Source: Jeotgalibacillus sp. R-1-5s-1
GTDB taxonomy: Bacteria; Bacillota; Bacilli; Bacillales; Jeotgalibacillaceae
Assembly: GCF_004405105.1 (NCBI RefSeq)
Contig: NZ_SORW01000007.1
Location: 1 to 64,000 of the forward strand
Length of the DNA stretch: 64,000 nt
Reading direction: 5' to 3'
Below are positions 8,081 through 17,695 of the stretch, piece by piece. A model generated the notes under the pieces. It was not told where the DNA came from and did not search any database. It saw only the letters and a program-made list of their open reading frames with translations. Positions within the stretch are counted from its first letter, which is position 1; each line of letters starts with the position of its first letter. The translations under genes and the position numbers were made by a program.

Positions 8081-10277
8081 ACCGGCTGAACAGCAAATCA
8101 AGGATGAGAAAATCTACCGCGAAATGGGGCTGACAGATGATGAGTTTGCCCTGGTTGAGAAGATTTTAGGCAGATTGCCAAACTATACAGAGCTTGGATT
8201 GTTTTCAGTTATGTGGTCTGAGCACTGCAGCTATAAAAATTCAAAGCCTCTTTTAAAGAAATTTCCTGTGACTGGTGAGCAGGTGTTACAGGGACCGGGA
8301 GAAGGAGCTGGAATTGTTGATATTGGAGACGGCCAGGCAGTGGCATTTAAAATCGAGAGCCATAACCACCCATCTGCGATCGAGCCTTACCAGGGAGCGG
8401 CAACGGGCGTGGGCGGCATTATCCGTGATGTATTTTCAATGGGAGCTAGACCCATCGCGATCCTCAACTCCCTACGCTTTGGAGAACTGGATTCTCCTCG
8501 TGTTCGGTACTTATTTGAGCAGGTCGTAGCCGGGATTGCAGGCTACGGAAACTGTATCGGTATCCCGACAGTCGGCGGAGAGGTGCAGTTTGACCGTTCA
8601 TATGATGGCAATCCGCTTGTCAACGCGATGTGTGTCGGGCTGATTAACCATGATGAGATTCAAAAAGGTCAGGCAAAGGGAGTCGGCAACACGGTAATGT
8701 ACGTTGGGGCCAAAACGGGGCGTGACGGGATCCACGGCGCAACGTTTGCTTCTGAGGAATTAACAGAGGACTCGGATGAAAAACGTCCTGCGGTTCAGGT
8801 AGGCGATCCATTTATGGAGAAGCTGCTGCTTGAAGCGTGTCTGGAGCTGATTAAAAGTGACGCACTGATCGGGATTCAGGATATGGGTGCAGCAGGATTG
8901 ACAAGCTCTTCAGCTGAGATGGCAAGTAAGGCGGGCTCAGGTATTGAGATGAACCTTGATTTAGTACCACAGCGTGAAACAGGCATGTCCGCTTACGAAA
9001 TGATGCTCTCAGAATCTCAGGAGCGTATGCTGATTGTCATTGAAAAAGGCAGAGAAGAAGAAATCCAGGCTTTGTTCCATAAATATGATTTAGATGCAGT
9101 AGCTGTTGGTAAAGTAACCGATGATAAGCGTCTGCGCCTGCTTCATCAGGGAGAGGTTGTGGCAGACGTGCCGGTTGATGCCCTTGCTGAGGATGCGCCG
9201 GTTTATCATAAGCCATCACAGGAGCCTGCTTACTTCCGTGAGTTCCAGGCACTTGAGAACACAGAGCCAAAGGTTGAAAACCTGGAGGAAACACTGCACG
9301 CATTGTTAAAGCAACCTACGATTGCGAGTAAAGAGTGGGTGTATGACCAGTACGATTATCAGGTACGCACGAATACAGTTGTCACACCTGGATCTGATGC
9401 AGCGGTACTGCGTATTCGCGGCACGGAAAAAGCGCTGGCGATGAAGACGGATTGTAACTCACGCTATTTGTATCTTGATCCTGAAACAGGCGGAAAGATT
9501 GCTGTAGCAGAAGCAGCGCGTAACATTGTCTGCTCAGGTGGACAGCCGCTTGCGATTACAGACTGCCTGAACTTTGGCAGCCCGGACAAGCCGGAGATTT
9601 TCTGGCAGATGGAAAAAGCGGTGGACGGTATGAGTGAAGCCTGTCGCACACTGAATGCACCTGTTATCGGCGGAAACGTCTCTTTATACAATGAAACGAA
9701 CGGAACAGCTGTCTATCCGACACCGGTTGTCGGCATGGTCGGACTGATTGAAAAGCTTGACTATATCACGACGCAGTCATTTAAACAGGCAGGGGATTTT
9801 GTTTATCTCATTGGTGAAACGAAAACAGAATTTGGCGGCAGTGAGCTTCAGAAGCTGACAGAAGGAAAAATCTCGGGCAAAGCGCCTGAGCTTGATTTAG
9901 CAGTAGAGCAGGAACGCCAGCAGGGATTACTGAAATCGATCCGTGAGGGGCTTGTACAGTCTGCACACGATCTTGCAGAAGGCGGCCTTGCGGTTGCACT
10001 CGCTGAATCTGCTTTTAAAACAAGTCTTGGTGTTACCGCTGAAACAACAGGCTCTGCTGTAACAGAACTGTTCAGTGAAACACAGTCCAGGTTCCTTATA
10101 TCTGTAAAACCTGAACATGCTGAAGCGTTTGAACAATTAACAGGCGGCCGAAAAATCGGTGAAGTCACGGCACAACCGATCTTCCGCATTGTACACAACG
10201 GAGAAAAAGTCATCGACCAGCCAGTGGACAAATTCGAAGAGAGCTGGAGAGGAGCGATCCCATGCTTGCTGAGCTAA
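8064..10277 (+). CDS. purL: FGAM synthase catalytic subunit PurL
   Basis: The 737-residue small-type PurL converts FGAR to FGAM with ATP and PurQ-derived ammonia. It shows the two tandem AIRS-like halves of the family: SEHCSYKNS near residue 51 and [21 protein letters not shown] near residue 98 in the first half, with conserved glycine-rich segments such as GGEVQFD and GGNVSLYNE. Length fits Gram-positive enzymes that need PurS and PurQ. It overlaps purQ by 17 bases and purF by 16. Confidence 0.97.
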   Translation: MSLLLEPAEQQIKDEKIYREMGLTDDEFALVEKILGRLPNYTELGLFSVMWSEHCSYKNSKPLLKKFPVTGEQVLQGPGEGAGIVDIGDGQAVAFKIESHNHPSAIEPYQGAATGVGGIIRDVFSMGARPIAILNSLRFGELDSPRVRYLFEQVVAGIAGYGNCIGIPTVGGEVQFDRSYDGNPLVNAMCVGLINHDEIQKGQAKGVGNTVMYVGAKTGRDGIHGATFASEELTEDSDEKRPAVQVGDPFMEKLLLEACLELIKSDALIGIQDMGAAGLTSSSAEMASKAGSGIEMNLDLVPQRETGMSAYEMMLSESQERMLIVIEKGREEEIQALFHKYDLDAVAVGKVTDDKRLRLLHQGEVVADVPVDALAEDAPVYHKPSQEPAYFREFQALENTEPKVENLEETLHALLKQPTIASKEWVYDQYDYQVRTNTVVTPGSDAAVLRIRGTEKALAMKTDCNSRYLYLDPETGGKIAVAEAARNIVCSGGQPLAITDCLNFGSPDKPEIFWQMEKAVDGMSEACRTLNAPVIGGNVSLYNETNGTAVYPTPVVGMVGLIEKLDYITTQSFKQAGDFVYLIGETKTEFGGSELQKLTEGKISGKAPELDLAVEQERQQGLLKSIREGLVQSAHDLAEGGLAVALAESAFKTSLGVTAETTGSAVTELFSETQSRFLISVKPEHAEAFEQLTGGRKIGEVTAQPIFRIVHNGEKVIDQPVDKFEESWRGAIPCLLS

Positions 10278-11683
10278 AGGGATTAAACGAAGAATGCGGT
10301 GTTTTTGGCATCTGGGGGCATGAACAGGCAGCACAGCTGACGTATTATGCCCTGCAGAGTCTGCAGCACCGTGGCCAGGAAGGAGCAGGAATCGCTGCTT
10401 CAGATGGTAAGGCCGTTACCTTCCATAAAGGAGAAGGTCTTGTAACGGAAGTATTTACCCAGGAAATGCTTGGTGAACTAACGGGTCACGGCGCGATTGG
10501 TCATGTCCGTTATGCAACGGCAGGAGGCGGCGGTTATGAAAATGTTCAGCCGCTCGTCTTCCGCTCACAGACAGGCACGCTGTCACTTGCTCATAATGGA
10601 AATCTGGTCAATGCAAATTCTTTGAAGCATCAGCTTGAGCGTCAGGGCAGTATTCTGCAGACGACTTCTGATACAGAGGTTCTGGCTCATTTAATTAAAC
10701 GCAGTGGCTACGCAACGCTTGAAGAGCGGGTGAAAAATGCACTGACCATGCTGAAGGGTGCGTATGCATTTGTCATGATGACAGAAACTGAATTGATGGT
10801 GGCACTCGACCCACATGGTCTGCGTCCGCTGACACTGGCAAAAATCGGTGATGCGTATGCTGTTGCCTCTGAAACATGCGCCTTTGATATTATCGGGGCA
10901 GAAGTGATCCGGTCAGTTGAACCGGGTGAGCTGCTTATCATTAATGATGAAGGTATTCGTGCAGAGCGCTTTTCTTATTCAACAAACCGGGCGATCTGTG
11001 CGATGGAATATATTTATTTTTCAAGACCGGACAGTGATATTGACGGCATCAACATTCATTCTGCCAGAAAACGTCTCGGCAAACAGCTTGCACTTGAATT
11101 TCCGATTGAAGCAGACGTAGTAACGGGTGTACCTGACTCAAGTATTTCCGCTGCGATTGGTTATGCGGAGGAAGCCGGTATTCCGTATGAAATGGGTCTT
11201 ATTAAAAACCGCTATATTGGCCGTACCTTTATCCAGCCGTCACAGGAATTGAGGGAGCAGGGTGTCAAAATGAAGCTTTCCCCTGTTCGCGGTGTGGTAG
11301 AAGGCAAGCGGGTTGTGATGGTTGATGACTCCATTGTCCGGGGAACAACGAGCCGTCGCATTGTGACGATGCTGAAGGAAGCGGGAGCGAAGGAAGTGCA
11401 TGTTGTCATCAGCTCACCTCCGATTAAAAACCCGTGCTTCTACGGAATTGATACGAGTACACATGAAGAATTAATCGCATCCAGACTGTCAGTTGAAGAG
11501 ATTCGAAAGCAGATTGGTGCGGATACTTTATCTTTCCTGAGTGTTGAAGGACTCGTTCATGCAATTGGACGTCAGGATGAAGGTGAAAACAAAGGACACT
11601 GTCTTGCGTGTTTCACAGGGAAATATCCGACTGAAATTTATCCGGATACGCTGCATCCATACGAAAAAGAACTGGCTCACTAG
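10262..11683 (+). CDS. purF: Amidophosphoribosyltransferase PurF
   Basis: PurF (473 residues) catalyses the first committed step, PRPP plus glutamine to phosphoribosylamine. An 11-residue propeptide precedes the N-terminal nucleophile cysteine (Cys12 in NEECGVFGI), and the PRPP loop [13 protein letters not shown] lies near residue 350. Later cysteines (NPCFYG and HCLACF) fit the Fe-S cluster ligands of the Bacillus-type enzyme. It begins inside the end of purL, with purM 11 bases downstream. Confidence 0.97.
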   Translation: MLAELKGLNEECGVFGIWGHEQAAQLTYYALQSLQHRGQEGAGIAASDGKAVTFHKGEGLVTEVFTQEMLGELTGHGAIGHVRYATAGGGGYENVQPLVFRSQTGTLSLAHNGNLVNANSLKHQLERQGSILQTTSDTEVLAHLIKRSGYATLEERVKNALTMLKGAYAFVMMTETELMVALDPHGLRPLTLAKIGDAYAVASETCAFDIIGAEVIRSVEPGELLIINDEGIRAERFSYSTNRAICAMEYIYFSRPDSDIDGINIHSARKRLGKQLALEFPIEADVVTGVPDSSISAAIGYAEEAGIPYEMGLIKNRYIGRTFIQPSQELREQGVKMKLSPVRGVVEGKRVVMVDDSIVRGTTSRRIVTMLKEAGAKEVHVVISSPPIKNPCFYGIDTSTHEELIASRLSVEEIRKQIGADTLSFLSVEGLVHAIGRQDEGENKGHCLACFTGKYPTEIYPDTLHPYEKELAH

Positions 11684-11694
11684 GAGGAAACAGC

Positions 11695-12732
11695 ATGTCA
11701 GATGCATACAGGCAGGCCGGAGTGGATATTGAAGCCGGTTATGAAGCCGTTGAACGAATGAAAAAACACGTGAAGAGAACAGAACGCGCGGGGATCATGG
11801 GCGCATTTGGAAGCTTTGGTGGCATGTTTGATCTGTCTTCACTGAATTATAAAGAGCCGGTACTGATTTCCGGAACAGATGGCGTTGGCACAAAACTGAA
11901 GCTCGCTTTTGTACTTGATAAGCACGATACGATCGGCATTGACTGTGTGGCCATGTGCGTCAATGATATTGCCGCACAGGGAGCGGAGCCATTGTACTTC
12001 CTTGATTACCTGGCAGTCGGAAAAGCTGACCCTGAAAAGATCGAACAGCTCGTAAAAGGAATAGCAGATGCCTGTGTGGAATCCGGCTGTGCTTTAATCG
12101 GCGGAGAAACAGCAGAGATGCCCGGTATGTATGAGGAAGACGAATATGATATGGCCGGTTTTGCGGTTGGAGCTGCTGAAAAGTCAGCGATTATCACAGG
12201 TTCAGACATCAAGCCTGGTGATGTGCTCATTGGCCTTCCATCAAGCGGTATCCACAGTAACGGATTTTCGCTCGTTCGAAAAGTACTGCTTGAGCAGGCT
12301 GGTTATTCATTAACTGAAACAGCGGAAGGTTTTGAACAGCCGCTTGGTGAAATCCTGCTGACACCGACACGCTTGTATCCGAAAGCGGTCCTCGCTGCTT
12401 TAAAAGCAGGTGGCGTGACAGGAATGGCGCATGTGACGGGTGGCGGTTTTTACGAAAACCTGCCCCGCATGCTGCCAGATGGAACGTCAGTTGAGATTCA
12501 TCTCGGGAGCTGGCCGGTGCTGCCGGTGTTTGATCTGATTCAGCGAACCGGAGGGCTGACACAGGACGAGCTGTTCCACGTCTTTAACATGGGCATCGGG
12601 TTTGTGTTTGCAGTTGACCAGGAGAAGGCTGCCGATGTTGTAAATGCTTTGCGTGAAGCCGGAGAAACGCCTTATCAGATTGGTGCAGTCACGGCTGAAG
12701 AAGGAAAGAAGGTCAGCTTTTATGAGCGCTAA
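11695..12732 (+). CDS. purM: Phosphoribosylformylglycinamidine cyclo-ligase (AIR synthetase) PurM
   Basis: PurM (345 residues) closes the imidazole ring, FGAM to AIR, with ATP. Recognisable segments include [13 protein letters not shown] near residue 62, [10 protein letters not shown] near residue 83, [11 protein letters not shown] near residue 136, HSNGFSLVR, and the C-terminal FNMGIGF. Ribosome site GGAGG lies just ahead of the ATG. It overlaps purN by 11 bases. Confidence 0.97.
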   Translation: MSDAYRQAGVDIEAGYEAVERMKKHVKRTERAGIMGAFGSFGGMFDLSSLNYKEPVLISGTDGVGTKLKLAFVLDKHDTIGIDCVAMCVNDIAAQGAEPLYFLDYLAVGKADPEKIEQLVKGIADACVESGCALIGGETAEMPGMYEEDEYDMAGFAVGAAEKSAIITGSDIKPGDVLIGLPSSGIHSNGFSLVRKVLLEQAGYSLTETAEGFEQPLGEILLTPTRLYPKAVLAALKAGGVTGMAHVTGGGFYENLPRMLPDGTSVEIHLGSWPVLPVFDLIQRTGGLTQDELFHVFNMGIGFVFAVDQEKAADVVNALREAGETPYQIGAVTAEEGKKVSFYER

Positions 12733-13330
12733 GCCTGTGTTTGCGGTTTTCGCATCAGGGAGCGGTTCAAACTTTCAGGCGATTGCCGAAGCCGTGCAAA
12801 ACGGGAAGCTGAATGGCAGTCTCGTTCTACTGGTGACAGATAAACCTGAAGCCTATGCAATTAAAAGGGCTGAATCGCTCGGTATTGAGGTTTGTGCACT
12901 TAAACCGAAAACATTCGATTCAAAAGCAGACTATGAATCAGCTATTCTTGAAAGACTGCATGAAAAAGAAGTAGAATGGCTAGTATTAGCAGGGTATATG
13001 AGACTCATCGGAGAGGTCCTTCTTAAAGCCTATCCAAATCGCATTGTGAACATTCATCCTTCACTGCTTCCGGCTTTTCCAGGTAAGGATGCAGTCGGTC
13101 AGGCGCTTGCCTACGGTGTGAAAGTAACGGGTGTCACGGTTCATTTCGTAGATGAAGGAATGGATACGGGACCGGTCATTTCACAGCAGGCATTTCATTT
13201 AGCAGAAGGAATGGACCGGGCGAAGGTTGAGCAGACGATTCACGACATTGAGCATCAGCTCTACCCTGAAACACTAAACCAGCTATTTGCTGAATCATTG
13301 GAGGAAATACGATGTCAAAACGCGCGTTAA
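12722..13330 (+). CDS. purN: GAR formyltransferase PurN
   Basis: PurN (202 residues) transfers a formyl group from 10-formyl-THF to glycinamide ribonucleotide. The N-terminal [12 protein letters not shown], the catalytic triad region [13 protein letters not shown] (histidine near residue 109) and the DEGMDTGPV aspartate are present. The frame is open upstream to 12644, but homology begins at MSAKPVFAV, so the ATG at 12722 is used; AAGAAGG lies upstream within purM. It overlaps purM by 11 bases and purH by 19. Confidence 0.96.
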   Translation: MSAKPVFAVFASGSGSNFQAIAEAVQNGKLNGSLVLLVTDKPEAYAIKRAESLGIEVCALKPKTFDSKADYESAILERLHEKEVEWLVLAGYMRLIGEVLLKAYPNRIVNIHPSLLPAFPGKDAVGQALAYGVKVTGVTVHFVDEGMDTGPVISQQAFHLAEGMDRAKVEQTIHDIEHQLYPETLNQLFAESLEEIRCQNAR

Positions 13331-14847
13331 TCAGTGTCTCGGATAAAGCAGGCATTGTTGAATTTGCAGAAGAACTTCAAAAGCTTGGTTATGAAATTCT
13401 GTCTACTGGCGGAACCAAGAATTTACTTGCGGATAACGGTGTTAATGTAACCGGAGTAGAGGATGTAACAGGGTTTCCGGAAATTCTCGAAGGTCGTGTT
13501 AAAACGCTTCACCCATCTATTCACGGCGGTCTTCTTGCCAAGCAGGATCAGCCTGTGCATCAGCGTCAGCTTGAGGAGCAGGGGATTGAAACGATTGATC
13601 TCGTTGTGGTGAATCTGTATCCGTTCCAGCAGACGATCGCGAAACCGAATGTATCCTTTGATGATGCTGTTGAAAACATTGATATCGGCGGTCCAACGAT
13701 GCTTCGTGCAGCCGCTAAAAATCATGCTTACGTTACGGTTGTCGTAGATGCGCTTGATTATGAACGTGTGATTGGTGAATTGAAGGATAATGGTCACGTA
13801 TCGCAGGATCTGAGACGCCGCCTTGCTGCAAAGGTATTCCGTCACACTGCTGCCTATGATGCTTACATTTCACAATATTTAACGCAGGAATCAGGTGAAG
13901 AAAATCCTGAGCGTATCACCATTACGTATGAGCGTAAGCAGGATCTGCGCTACGGGGAAAATCCCCACCAGAAAGCAGCCTTCTACCGCAATCCGCTCGG
14001 CTCGGAATTCTCTATCGCCCATGCGCGTCAGCATCATGGTAAGGAGCTTTCCTACAACAATATCAAGGATGCGGATGCAGCACTTCAGATCGTCAAGGAT
14101 TTTGATGAGGCCGCAGCAGTGGCTGTTAAGCATATGAATCCATGTGGAGTTGGAACAGGCGCAAGCCCTGAAGAAGCATTCCAAAAAGCTTATGAAGCCG
14201 ATTCAACGTCTATTTTTGGCGGGATCGTTGCGTTTAACCGTGCAGTCAATAAAGCAACAGCTGAGCAGCTGGCTGAGATCTTTCTTGAAATCGTTATTGC
14301 ACCTGCCTTTTCAGAGGATGCACTTGAGATTTTAACGAAGAAAAAGAACATTCGTCTGCTCACTGTACCATTTGATCGCCATGTGAAGCATGAATACCTT
14401 TATACATCTGTTGAAGGCGGTCTTCTTGTACAGGACCAGGATCGTTACACGCTTGACGATGCTGAGCTTCGCGTTGTAACGGACCGCCAGCCTACGGAAG
14501 AGGAATGGGCTGCTATGAAGACAGCCTGGAAGGTGGTGAAACACGTTAAGTCGAATGCAATTGTTGTCGCAGATGCACAGATGACACTCGGAATTGGTGC
14601 CGGACAAATGAACCGCGTCGGTGCAGCCAAAATCGCACTGGAGCAGGCAGGCGACCGCGCAAAAGGAGCAAGTCTAGCATCCGATGCCTTCTTCCCAATG
14701 GATGACACGGTGGAAGCAGCAGCCAAAGCAGGCATCACAGCGATTATTCAAACAGGCGGATCTATCCGCGATGAGGATTCCATTAAGAAAGCAAACGAAC
14801 ACGGCATCACTATGGTCTTGACTGGTGTCCGTCACTTCAAACACTAA
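13312..14847 (+). CDS. purH: Bifunctional AICAR formyltransferase / IMP cyclohydrolase PurH
   Basis: PurH (511 residues) performs the last two steps to IMP. The N-terminal MGS-like cyclohydrolase domain (about 1-195) contains [17 protein letters not shown] and GRVKTLHP; the C-terminal transformylase domain carries [11 protein letters not shown] near residue 210, KHMNPCGVG near residue 265 and a GAGQMNRV segment. It overlaps purN by 19 bases and has the GGAGG site inside purN. A 222-bp gap separates it from purD. Confidence 0.97.
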   Translation: MSKRALISVSDKAGIVEFAEELQKLGYEILSTGGTKNLLADNGVNVTGVEDVTGFPEILEGRVKTLHPSIHGGLLAKQDQPVHQRQLEEQGIETIDLVVVNLYPFQQTIAKPNVSFDDAVENIDIGGPTMLRAAAKNHAYVTVVVDALDYERVIGELKDNGHVSQDLRRRLAAKVFRHTAAYDAYISQYLTQESGEENPERITITYERKQDLRYGENPHQKAAFYRNPLGSEFSIAHARQHHGKELSYNNIKDADAALQIVKDFDEAAAVAVKHMNPCGVGTGASPEEAFQKAYEADSTSIFGGIVAFNRAVNKATAEQLAEIFLEIVIAPAFSEDALEILTKKKNIRLLTVPFDRHVKHEYLYTSVEGGLLVQDQDRYTLDDAELRVVTDRQPTEEEWAAMKTAWKVVKHVKSNAIVVADAQMTLGIGAGQMNRVGAAKIALEQAGDRAKGASLASDAFFPMDDTVEAAAKAGITAIIQTGGSIRDEDSIKKANEHGITMVLTGVRHFKH

Positions 14848-15069
14848 GTCTTTCTTAAAAGAGCATCTTGAACATTTAACGTAGTCCATATTCAAGTTTA
14901 TCATCCATGTTTACTCTCATTGTAAGAGGTCCATGTCAAAACCACTTACAGCATATTTTCATATCTTGGCTGGCTTCCGCGAAAGGAGTCAGCTCTTTTT
15001 ATAGTGCAGGGACTGTAGATTTAGGGTCAGACCCTGATTCTACGCTGATCAAAAAGGAGGCGTTTTTGA
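14848..15069. other. purH-purD spacer with an imperfect palindrome
   Basis: No gene is seen in this 222-bp gap. Near its end (about 15014-15044) GTAGA, AGGGTC, GACCCT and TCTAC segments form an imperfect palindrome, followed by the AAAGGAGG site of purD. There is no T-run after the palindrome, so it is not an obvious terminator. A CTTCCGCGAAAGGAG scrap at about 14979 resembles part of the dispersed palindromic element. Confidence 0.5.
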
Positions 15070-16329
15070 ATGAATGTTCTCGTTGTAGGACGCGGGGGAA
15101 GAGAGCACGCGATTTGTGATAAGTTCAGTAAGGATCCTTCTGTAGCACGTGTGTTTTGTGCGCCGGGAAATGCAGGGATTGCAGCTGTAGCCGAATGTGT
15201 GGATATTTCCGAGGGTGATCAGGAGTCACTTTTGAAGTTTGCAAAAGACAAGGGTATTCAGCTGACGGTCATTGGCCCTGAACAGCCCTTGTCTGAAGGA
15301 TTGGCTGATGCATTTAGTCAGGAAGGGCTGCTCGTATTTGGTCCATCTCAGAAAGCTTCAGCAATCGAGGGAAGTAAGGCATTTGCCAAAGAGCTGATGA
15401 AAAAATACAGTATTCCAACCGCTGCTTATGAAACATTCACCGACTTCATGGAAGCGAAAAGCTACATAGAACAGCAGGGTGCCCCAATCGTCATTAAAGC
15501 AGACGGTCTGGCTGCCGGTAAAGGTGTAGTCGTGGCTATGACAGAGGAAGAAGCACTGCAAGCCGCTGAGGACATGCTGGCGGGTGCTAAATTTGGTGCC
15601 TCATCAGCTAAAATTGTAGTGGAAGAATTTCTTGAAGGAGAAGAATTCTCCTTTATGTGCCTCGTTCACCATGACCGCATCATTCCACTTGAGCTTGCCC
15701 AGGATCATAAAAGAGCCTACGATCGCGATGAAGGGCCGAATACAGGAGGAATGGGTGCATATTCACCGGTTGCCCACCTGCCGGAAGGAGTCTCAGAAAC
15801 AGCGCTGGACTCTATCATTAAACCTGTCGTTCAGGCGATGATTGAGGAGGACAGAAGCTTCACAGGCGTTCTATATGCAGGACTTATTCTGACTGAAGAC
15901 GGGCCTAAAGTAATCGAATTCAATGCGCGTTTCGGTGATCCGGAAACGCAGGTTGTCCTACCGAGACTGAAGTCTGATTTAGCAAAACTGCTTGTTAAAC
16001 TTTTGACAGACCAGCCAGTAAATGCGGAATGGAGTGAAGAAACTGTACTCGGTGTAGTCGTAGCGGCAGACGGATACCCGGCCAGTTATCAAAAAGGGAT
16101 TTCCCTTGAAAGTGTGTTAACTGCTGATGCGAATCTGTATCATGCAGGGACGAAAAAAGAAGACGGATCAATCGTATCTGACGGAGGTAGAGTCCTGCTA
16201 GCTGCAGCGTCCGGTATGACCGCGCAGCAGGCCGGGGAGAAAGTCTATGCAGCATTGGACAGCACTGACACAAAGGGTTTGTTTTATCGACGAGATATTG
16301 GCTGGAAAGCCGGATATAAAGCGAAATAG
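15070..16329 (+). CDS. purD: Phosphoribosylamine-glycine ligase (GAR synthetase) PurD
   Basis: PurD (419 residues) is an ATP-grasp ligase joining glycine to phosphoribosylamine. It shows the N-terminal VVGRGGREHAI fingerprint, VIKADGLAAGKGVVV near residue 140, and the metal/ATP motif EFNARFGDPETQ near residue 280. AAAGGAGG lies ten bases before the ATG. It closes the operon; a terminator follows. Gene order E-K-B-C-S-Q-L-F-M-N-H-D equals that of B. subtilis. Confidence 0.97.
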   Translation: MNVLVVGRGGREHAICDKFSKDPSVARVFCAPGNAGIAAVAECVDISEGDQESLLKFAKDKGIQLTVIGPEQPLSEGLADAFSQEGLLVFGPSQKASAIEGSKAFAKELMKKYSIPTAAYETFTDFMEAKSYIEQQGAPIVIKADGLAAGKGVVVAMTEEEALQAAEDMLAGAKFGASSAKIVVEEFLEGEEFSFMCLVHHDRIIPLELAQDHKRAYDRDEGPNTGGMGAYSPVAHLPEGVSETALDSIIKPVVQAMIEEDRSFTGVLYAGLILTEDGPKVIEFNARFGDPETQVVLPRLKSDLAKLLVKLLTDQPVNAEWSEETVLGVVVAADGYPASYQKGISLESVLTADANLYHAGTKKEDGSIVSDGGRVLLAAASGMTAQQAGEKVYAALDSTDTKGLFYRRDIGWKAGYKAK

Positions 16330-16346
16330 TTGTTGTATTTCGACGA

Positions 16347-16380
16347 TAGGGGGCTCCAGGTGCAGGAGTCCTCTTTTTTG
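16347..16380 (+). terminator. Terminator of the purine operon
   Basis: GGGCTCC pairs with GGAGTCC (one G-U) around AGGTGCA, followed by TCTTTTTTG. It lies about 20 bases after the purD stop. Confidence 0.8.
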
Positions 16381-16565
16381 TTGCCTCAGAGAGAACGTCA
16401 TGAAACTGAACGGGCTGGACCTCATTACTTCTGAAAGTTACATATATGTAAAACACACACCTTATTAAGTGATAGAAAATAGTGAGAATATGAAGAATAG
16501 TGAGTATAAGAGAGATAGAGAGAGTAAATGAATTGTTTTATACAACAGAACACCCTATTTGACTA

Positions 16566-16621
16566 TTGTTGATTGTTCTTTATAGAGTATAATGAAAATA
16601 TATTAATTCTTTATAAAGAAC
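16566..16621 (+). promoter_or_regulatory. Promoter overlapped by candidate SinR boxes
   Basis: TTGTTG (16566-16571), 16 bp, TATAAT (16588-16593) form a sigma-A-like promoter. GTTCTTT at 16575-16581 fits the B. subtilis SinR box GTTCTYT and lies between the two elements. A second box, inverted (AAAGAAC, 16615-16621), is part of a perfect palindrome TTCTTTATAAAGAA (16607-16620). TTCTTTATA recurs at 31-bp spacing, about three helical turns. The link to the SinR-like gene 700 bp away is inference. Confidence 0.45.
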
Positions 16622-16643
16622 AAAAAAGAAAGAGGGGCTGGCT

Positions 16644-16847
16644 ATGGTAAGAAAGGAATGCACTCGCTGTCAACGCTCATCGTTCAGTTGTATGGAAGAA
16701 GGGACGTGGCTGTGTCCTGTATGTGGTGAGGATCTGACCGACAATCCTTTCTATCGGGCTAAGTCGTTTCAGGAATTAAATCATCAGATTGTGAAAGCAG
16801 GAAGACAAGTTTATTTAAAAATCTACAAGAATAAGATTGTAACATAA
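16644..16847 (+). CDS. Small zinc-ribbon protein of unknown function
   Basis: The 67-residue protein has two CxxC knuckles (CTRC at residues 6-9 and CPVC at residues 25-28) 15 residues apart, which should bind one zinc ion, followed by a basic alpha-helical tail. AGAGGGG lies upstream of the ATG. I do not recognise a characterised homologue. It sits between purD and the sinI/sinR pair, behind a promoter carrying SinR-box-like sequences, so membership of that regulon is possible. Confidence 0.7.
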   Translation: MVRKECTRCQRSSFSCMEEGTWLCPVCGEDLTDNPFYRAKSFQELNHQIVKAGRQVYLKIYKNKIVT

Positions 16848-16960
16848 ATTTAATGTTGAAAAAGTCAGAATATTTAGGTCTATGGGACTATTTATCATTC
16901 TAAAGGGTAATGGTAATATAAGTTCATAAACTTTGAACTCTTGTACCATCAGAAGCATTA

Positions 16961-16991
16961 TTGACACCTTTGGACACCAAGATGCTGTGAT
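16961..16991 (+). promoter_or_regulatory. Possible promoter of the riboswitch-sinI transcript
   Basis: A consensus TTGACA (16961-16966) is followed after 19 bp by TGTGAT (16986-16991), which would start transcription right at the riboswitch P1 stem. The spacer is long and the -10 weak. An inverted repeat GTTCA...TGAAC (16922-16938) lies just upstream and could bind a regulator. Confidence 0.4.
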
Positions 16992-17000
16992 CATCTTTGC

Positions 17001-17111
17001 GATACAGAAAAAGGCAAACCTGCTGAAAAGCTGGGACGCAAAGCTAACGGGTCTAAGGCAAGTAGAGAGAGAAATTGCTACGACGGCTGAGCCGCCTGAA
17101 GTACTGTAATC
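17001..17111 (+). promoter_or_regulatory. Cyclic di-GMP-I (GEMM) riboswitch
   Basis: The core elements of the GEMM motif appear in order: AAAGGCAAACC, a P2 hairpin CTGCT/AGCTGG capped by a GAAA tetraloop, GGGACGCAAAGC, then ACGGGTCTAAGG and the P3 arm ending GCTACGACGGCTGAGCCGCC. P1 can form between GATACAG (17001-17007) and CTGTAATC (17104-17111). The P1 3' strand overlaps an alternative hairpin AAGTACT/AGTATTT (17099-17119) ending just before the AGGAGGGG ribosome site of sinI, so P1 and that hairpin exclude each other. Whether ligand turns expression on or off cannot be read from this. Confidence 0.93.
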
Positions 17112-17134
17112 AAGTATTTTAGGAGGGGAAGAGT

Positions 17135-17281
17135 ATGGGTCAAAAACATGAGGTAGACATGGAATGGGTTGCTCTGATCAAGGAAGCAGTTGAAGCCGGA
17201 ATCCCGAAGGAAGAAATCACGAAGTTTCTAAAAAGCCAGGAGTCAGTTGTATGGAGTCAGCAAAACTTATTCGCCGGCTGA
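17135..17281 (+). CDS. sinI: SinI-like antirepressor peptide
   Basis: This 48-residue open frame has a strong AGGAGGGG site seven bases before its ATG. Its middle, from EWVALIKEAVEAG to EEITKFL, matches the Sin dimerisation helix-turn-helix-hairpin by which SinI binds and inactivates SinR in B. subtilis (SinI there is 57 residues). The facing SinR-like protein has the same motif in its C-terminus, which supports a pairing. Unlike B. subtilis, where sinI and sinR are in tandem, here they converge on a shared terminator. A c-di-GMP riboswitch directly precedes it, so its synthesis is likely tied to the second messenger. The assignment rests on one short motif. Confidence 0.82.
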   Translation: MGQKHEVDMEWVALIKEAVEAGIPKEEITKFLKSQESVVWSQQNLFAG

Positions 17282-17298
17282 ATGGGAGCATTTTCTTT

Positions 17299-17345
17299 AA
17301 ATAGCCTTAACAGATCAAAGGTGATCTGTTAAGGCTATTTTTGGT
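17299..17345. terminator. Bidirectional terminator between sinI and sinR
   Basis: A nearly perfect stem, AAATAGCCTTAACAGATC paired with GATCTGTTAAGGCTATTT (17299-17340), has a five-to-six base loop and T-rich tails on both strands. The sinR stop codon (17335-17337) lies inside the 3' arm, so translation and termination overlap on the minus strand. Confidence 0.92.
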
Positions 17346-17655
17346 TAATGCGCCACTTATTAAATTCAATAAACTCTTTAAACTGTTCCTTCGATATGCC
17401 GGATTCCATCGCAGTTTTCGCAAGATCCACCCATTCATTATCAACAGGTGCACTATCACTATCCGGATCAAGCAATGAATTGACACTGACACCGAGTACC
17501 GGAGCAATCTTTTCAAGAAACTGAATAGAAGGGTTCTTTTGAAGATTCCGTTCAAGAGAACTGATATAGGATTTTGCAACGCCGGCCTGATCCGCAAGTT
17601 CTGTCAGCGACATTTTTTTTTCTTTTCGCAGCGCTTTTACACGATCACCTATCAT
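17335..17655 (-). CDS. sinR: SinR-like transcriptional repressor
   Basis: The 106-residue protein has an N-terminal HTH_3/Xre domain (residues 1-62: RVKALRKEKKMSLTELAD, then VAKSYISSLER as recognition helix) and a C-terminal Sin tetramerisation segment, NEWVDLAKTAMESGISKEQF (about residues 73-92). This is the architecture and length of B. subtilis SinR (111 residues), the repressor of biofilm matrix operons. The Sin segment parallels the SinI-like peptide encoded opposite. A perfect 8-1-8 palindrome lies 41 bases upstream of its start and may be an autoregulatory site. Targets here are inferred only. Confidence 0.87.
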   Translation of the reverse strand: MIGDRVKALRKEKKMSLTELADQAGVAKSYISSLERNLQKNPSIQFLEKIAPVLGVSVNSLLDPDSDSAPVDNEWVDLAKTAMESGISKEQFKEFIEFNKWRINQK

Positions 17656-17695
17656 TGTCCATCACTCACCTTGCTCGAAATTATTCCTTAAATTC

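Noticed and set aside
9848-10231. 127-residue minus-strand frame inside purL
   Set aside because: Shadow of the purL reading frame; serine/cysteine-rich antisense translation, no start site.
13423-13845. 140-residue minus-strand frame inside purH
   Set aside because: Antisense shadow of a well-conserved gene with no independent evidence.
16848-17000. Second small gene between the zinc-ribbon gene and the riboswitch
   Set aside because: No start codon with a ribosome site and no frame of useful length; an inverted repeat and a TTGACA element are the only signals.
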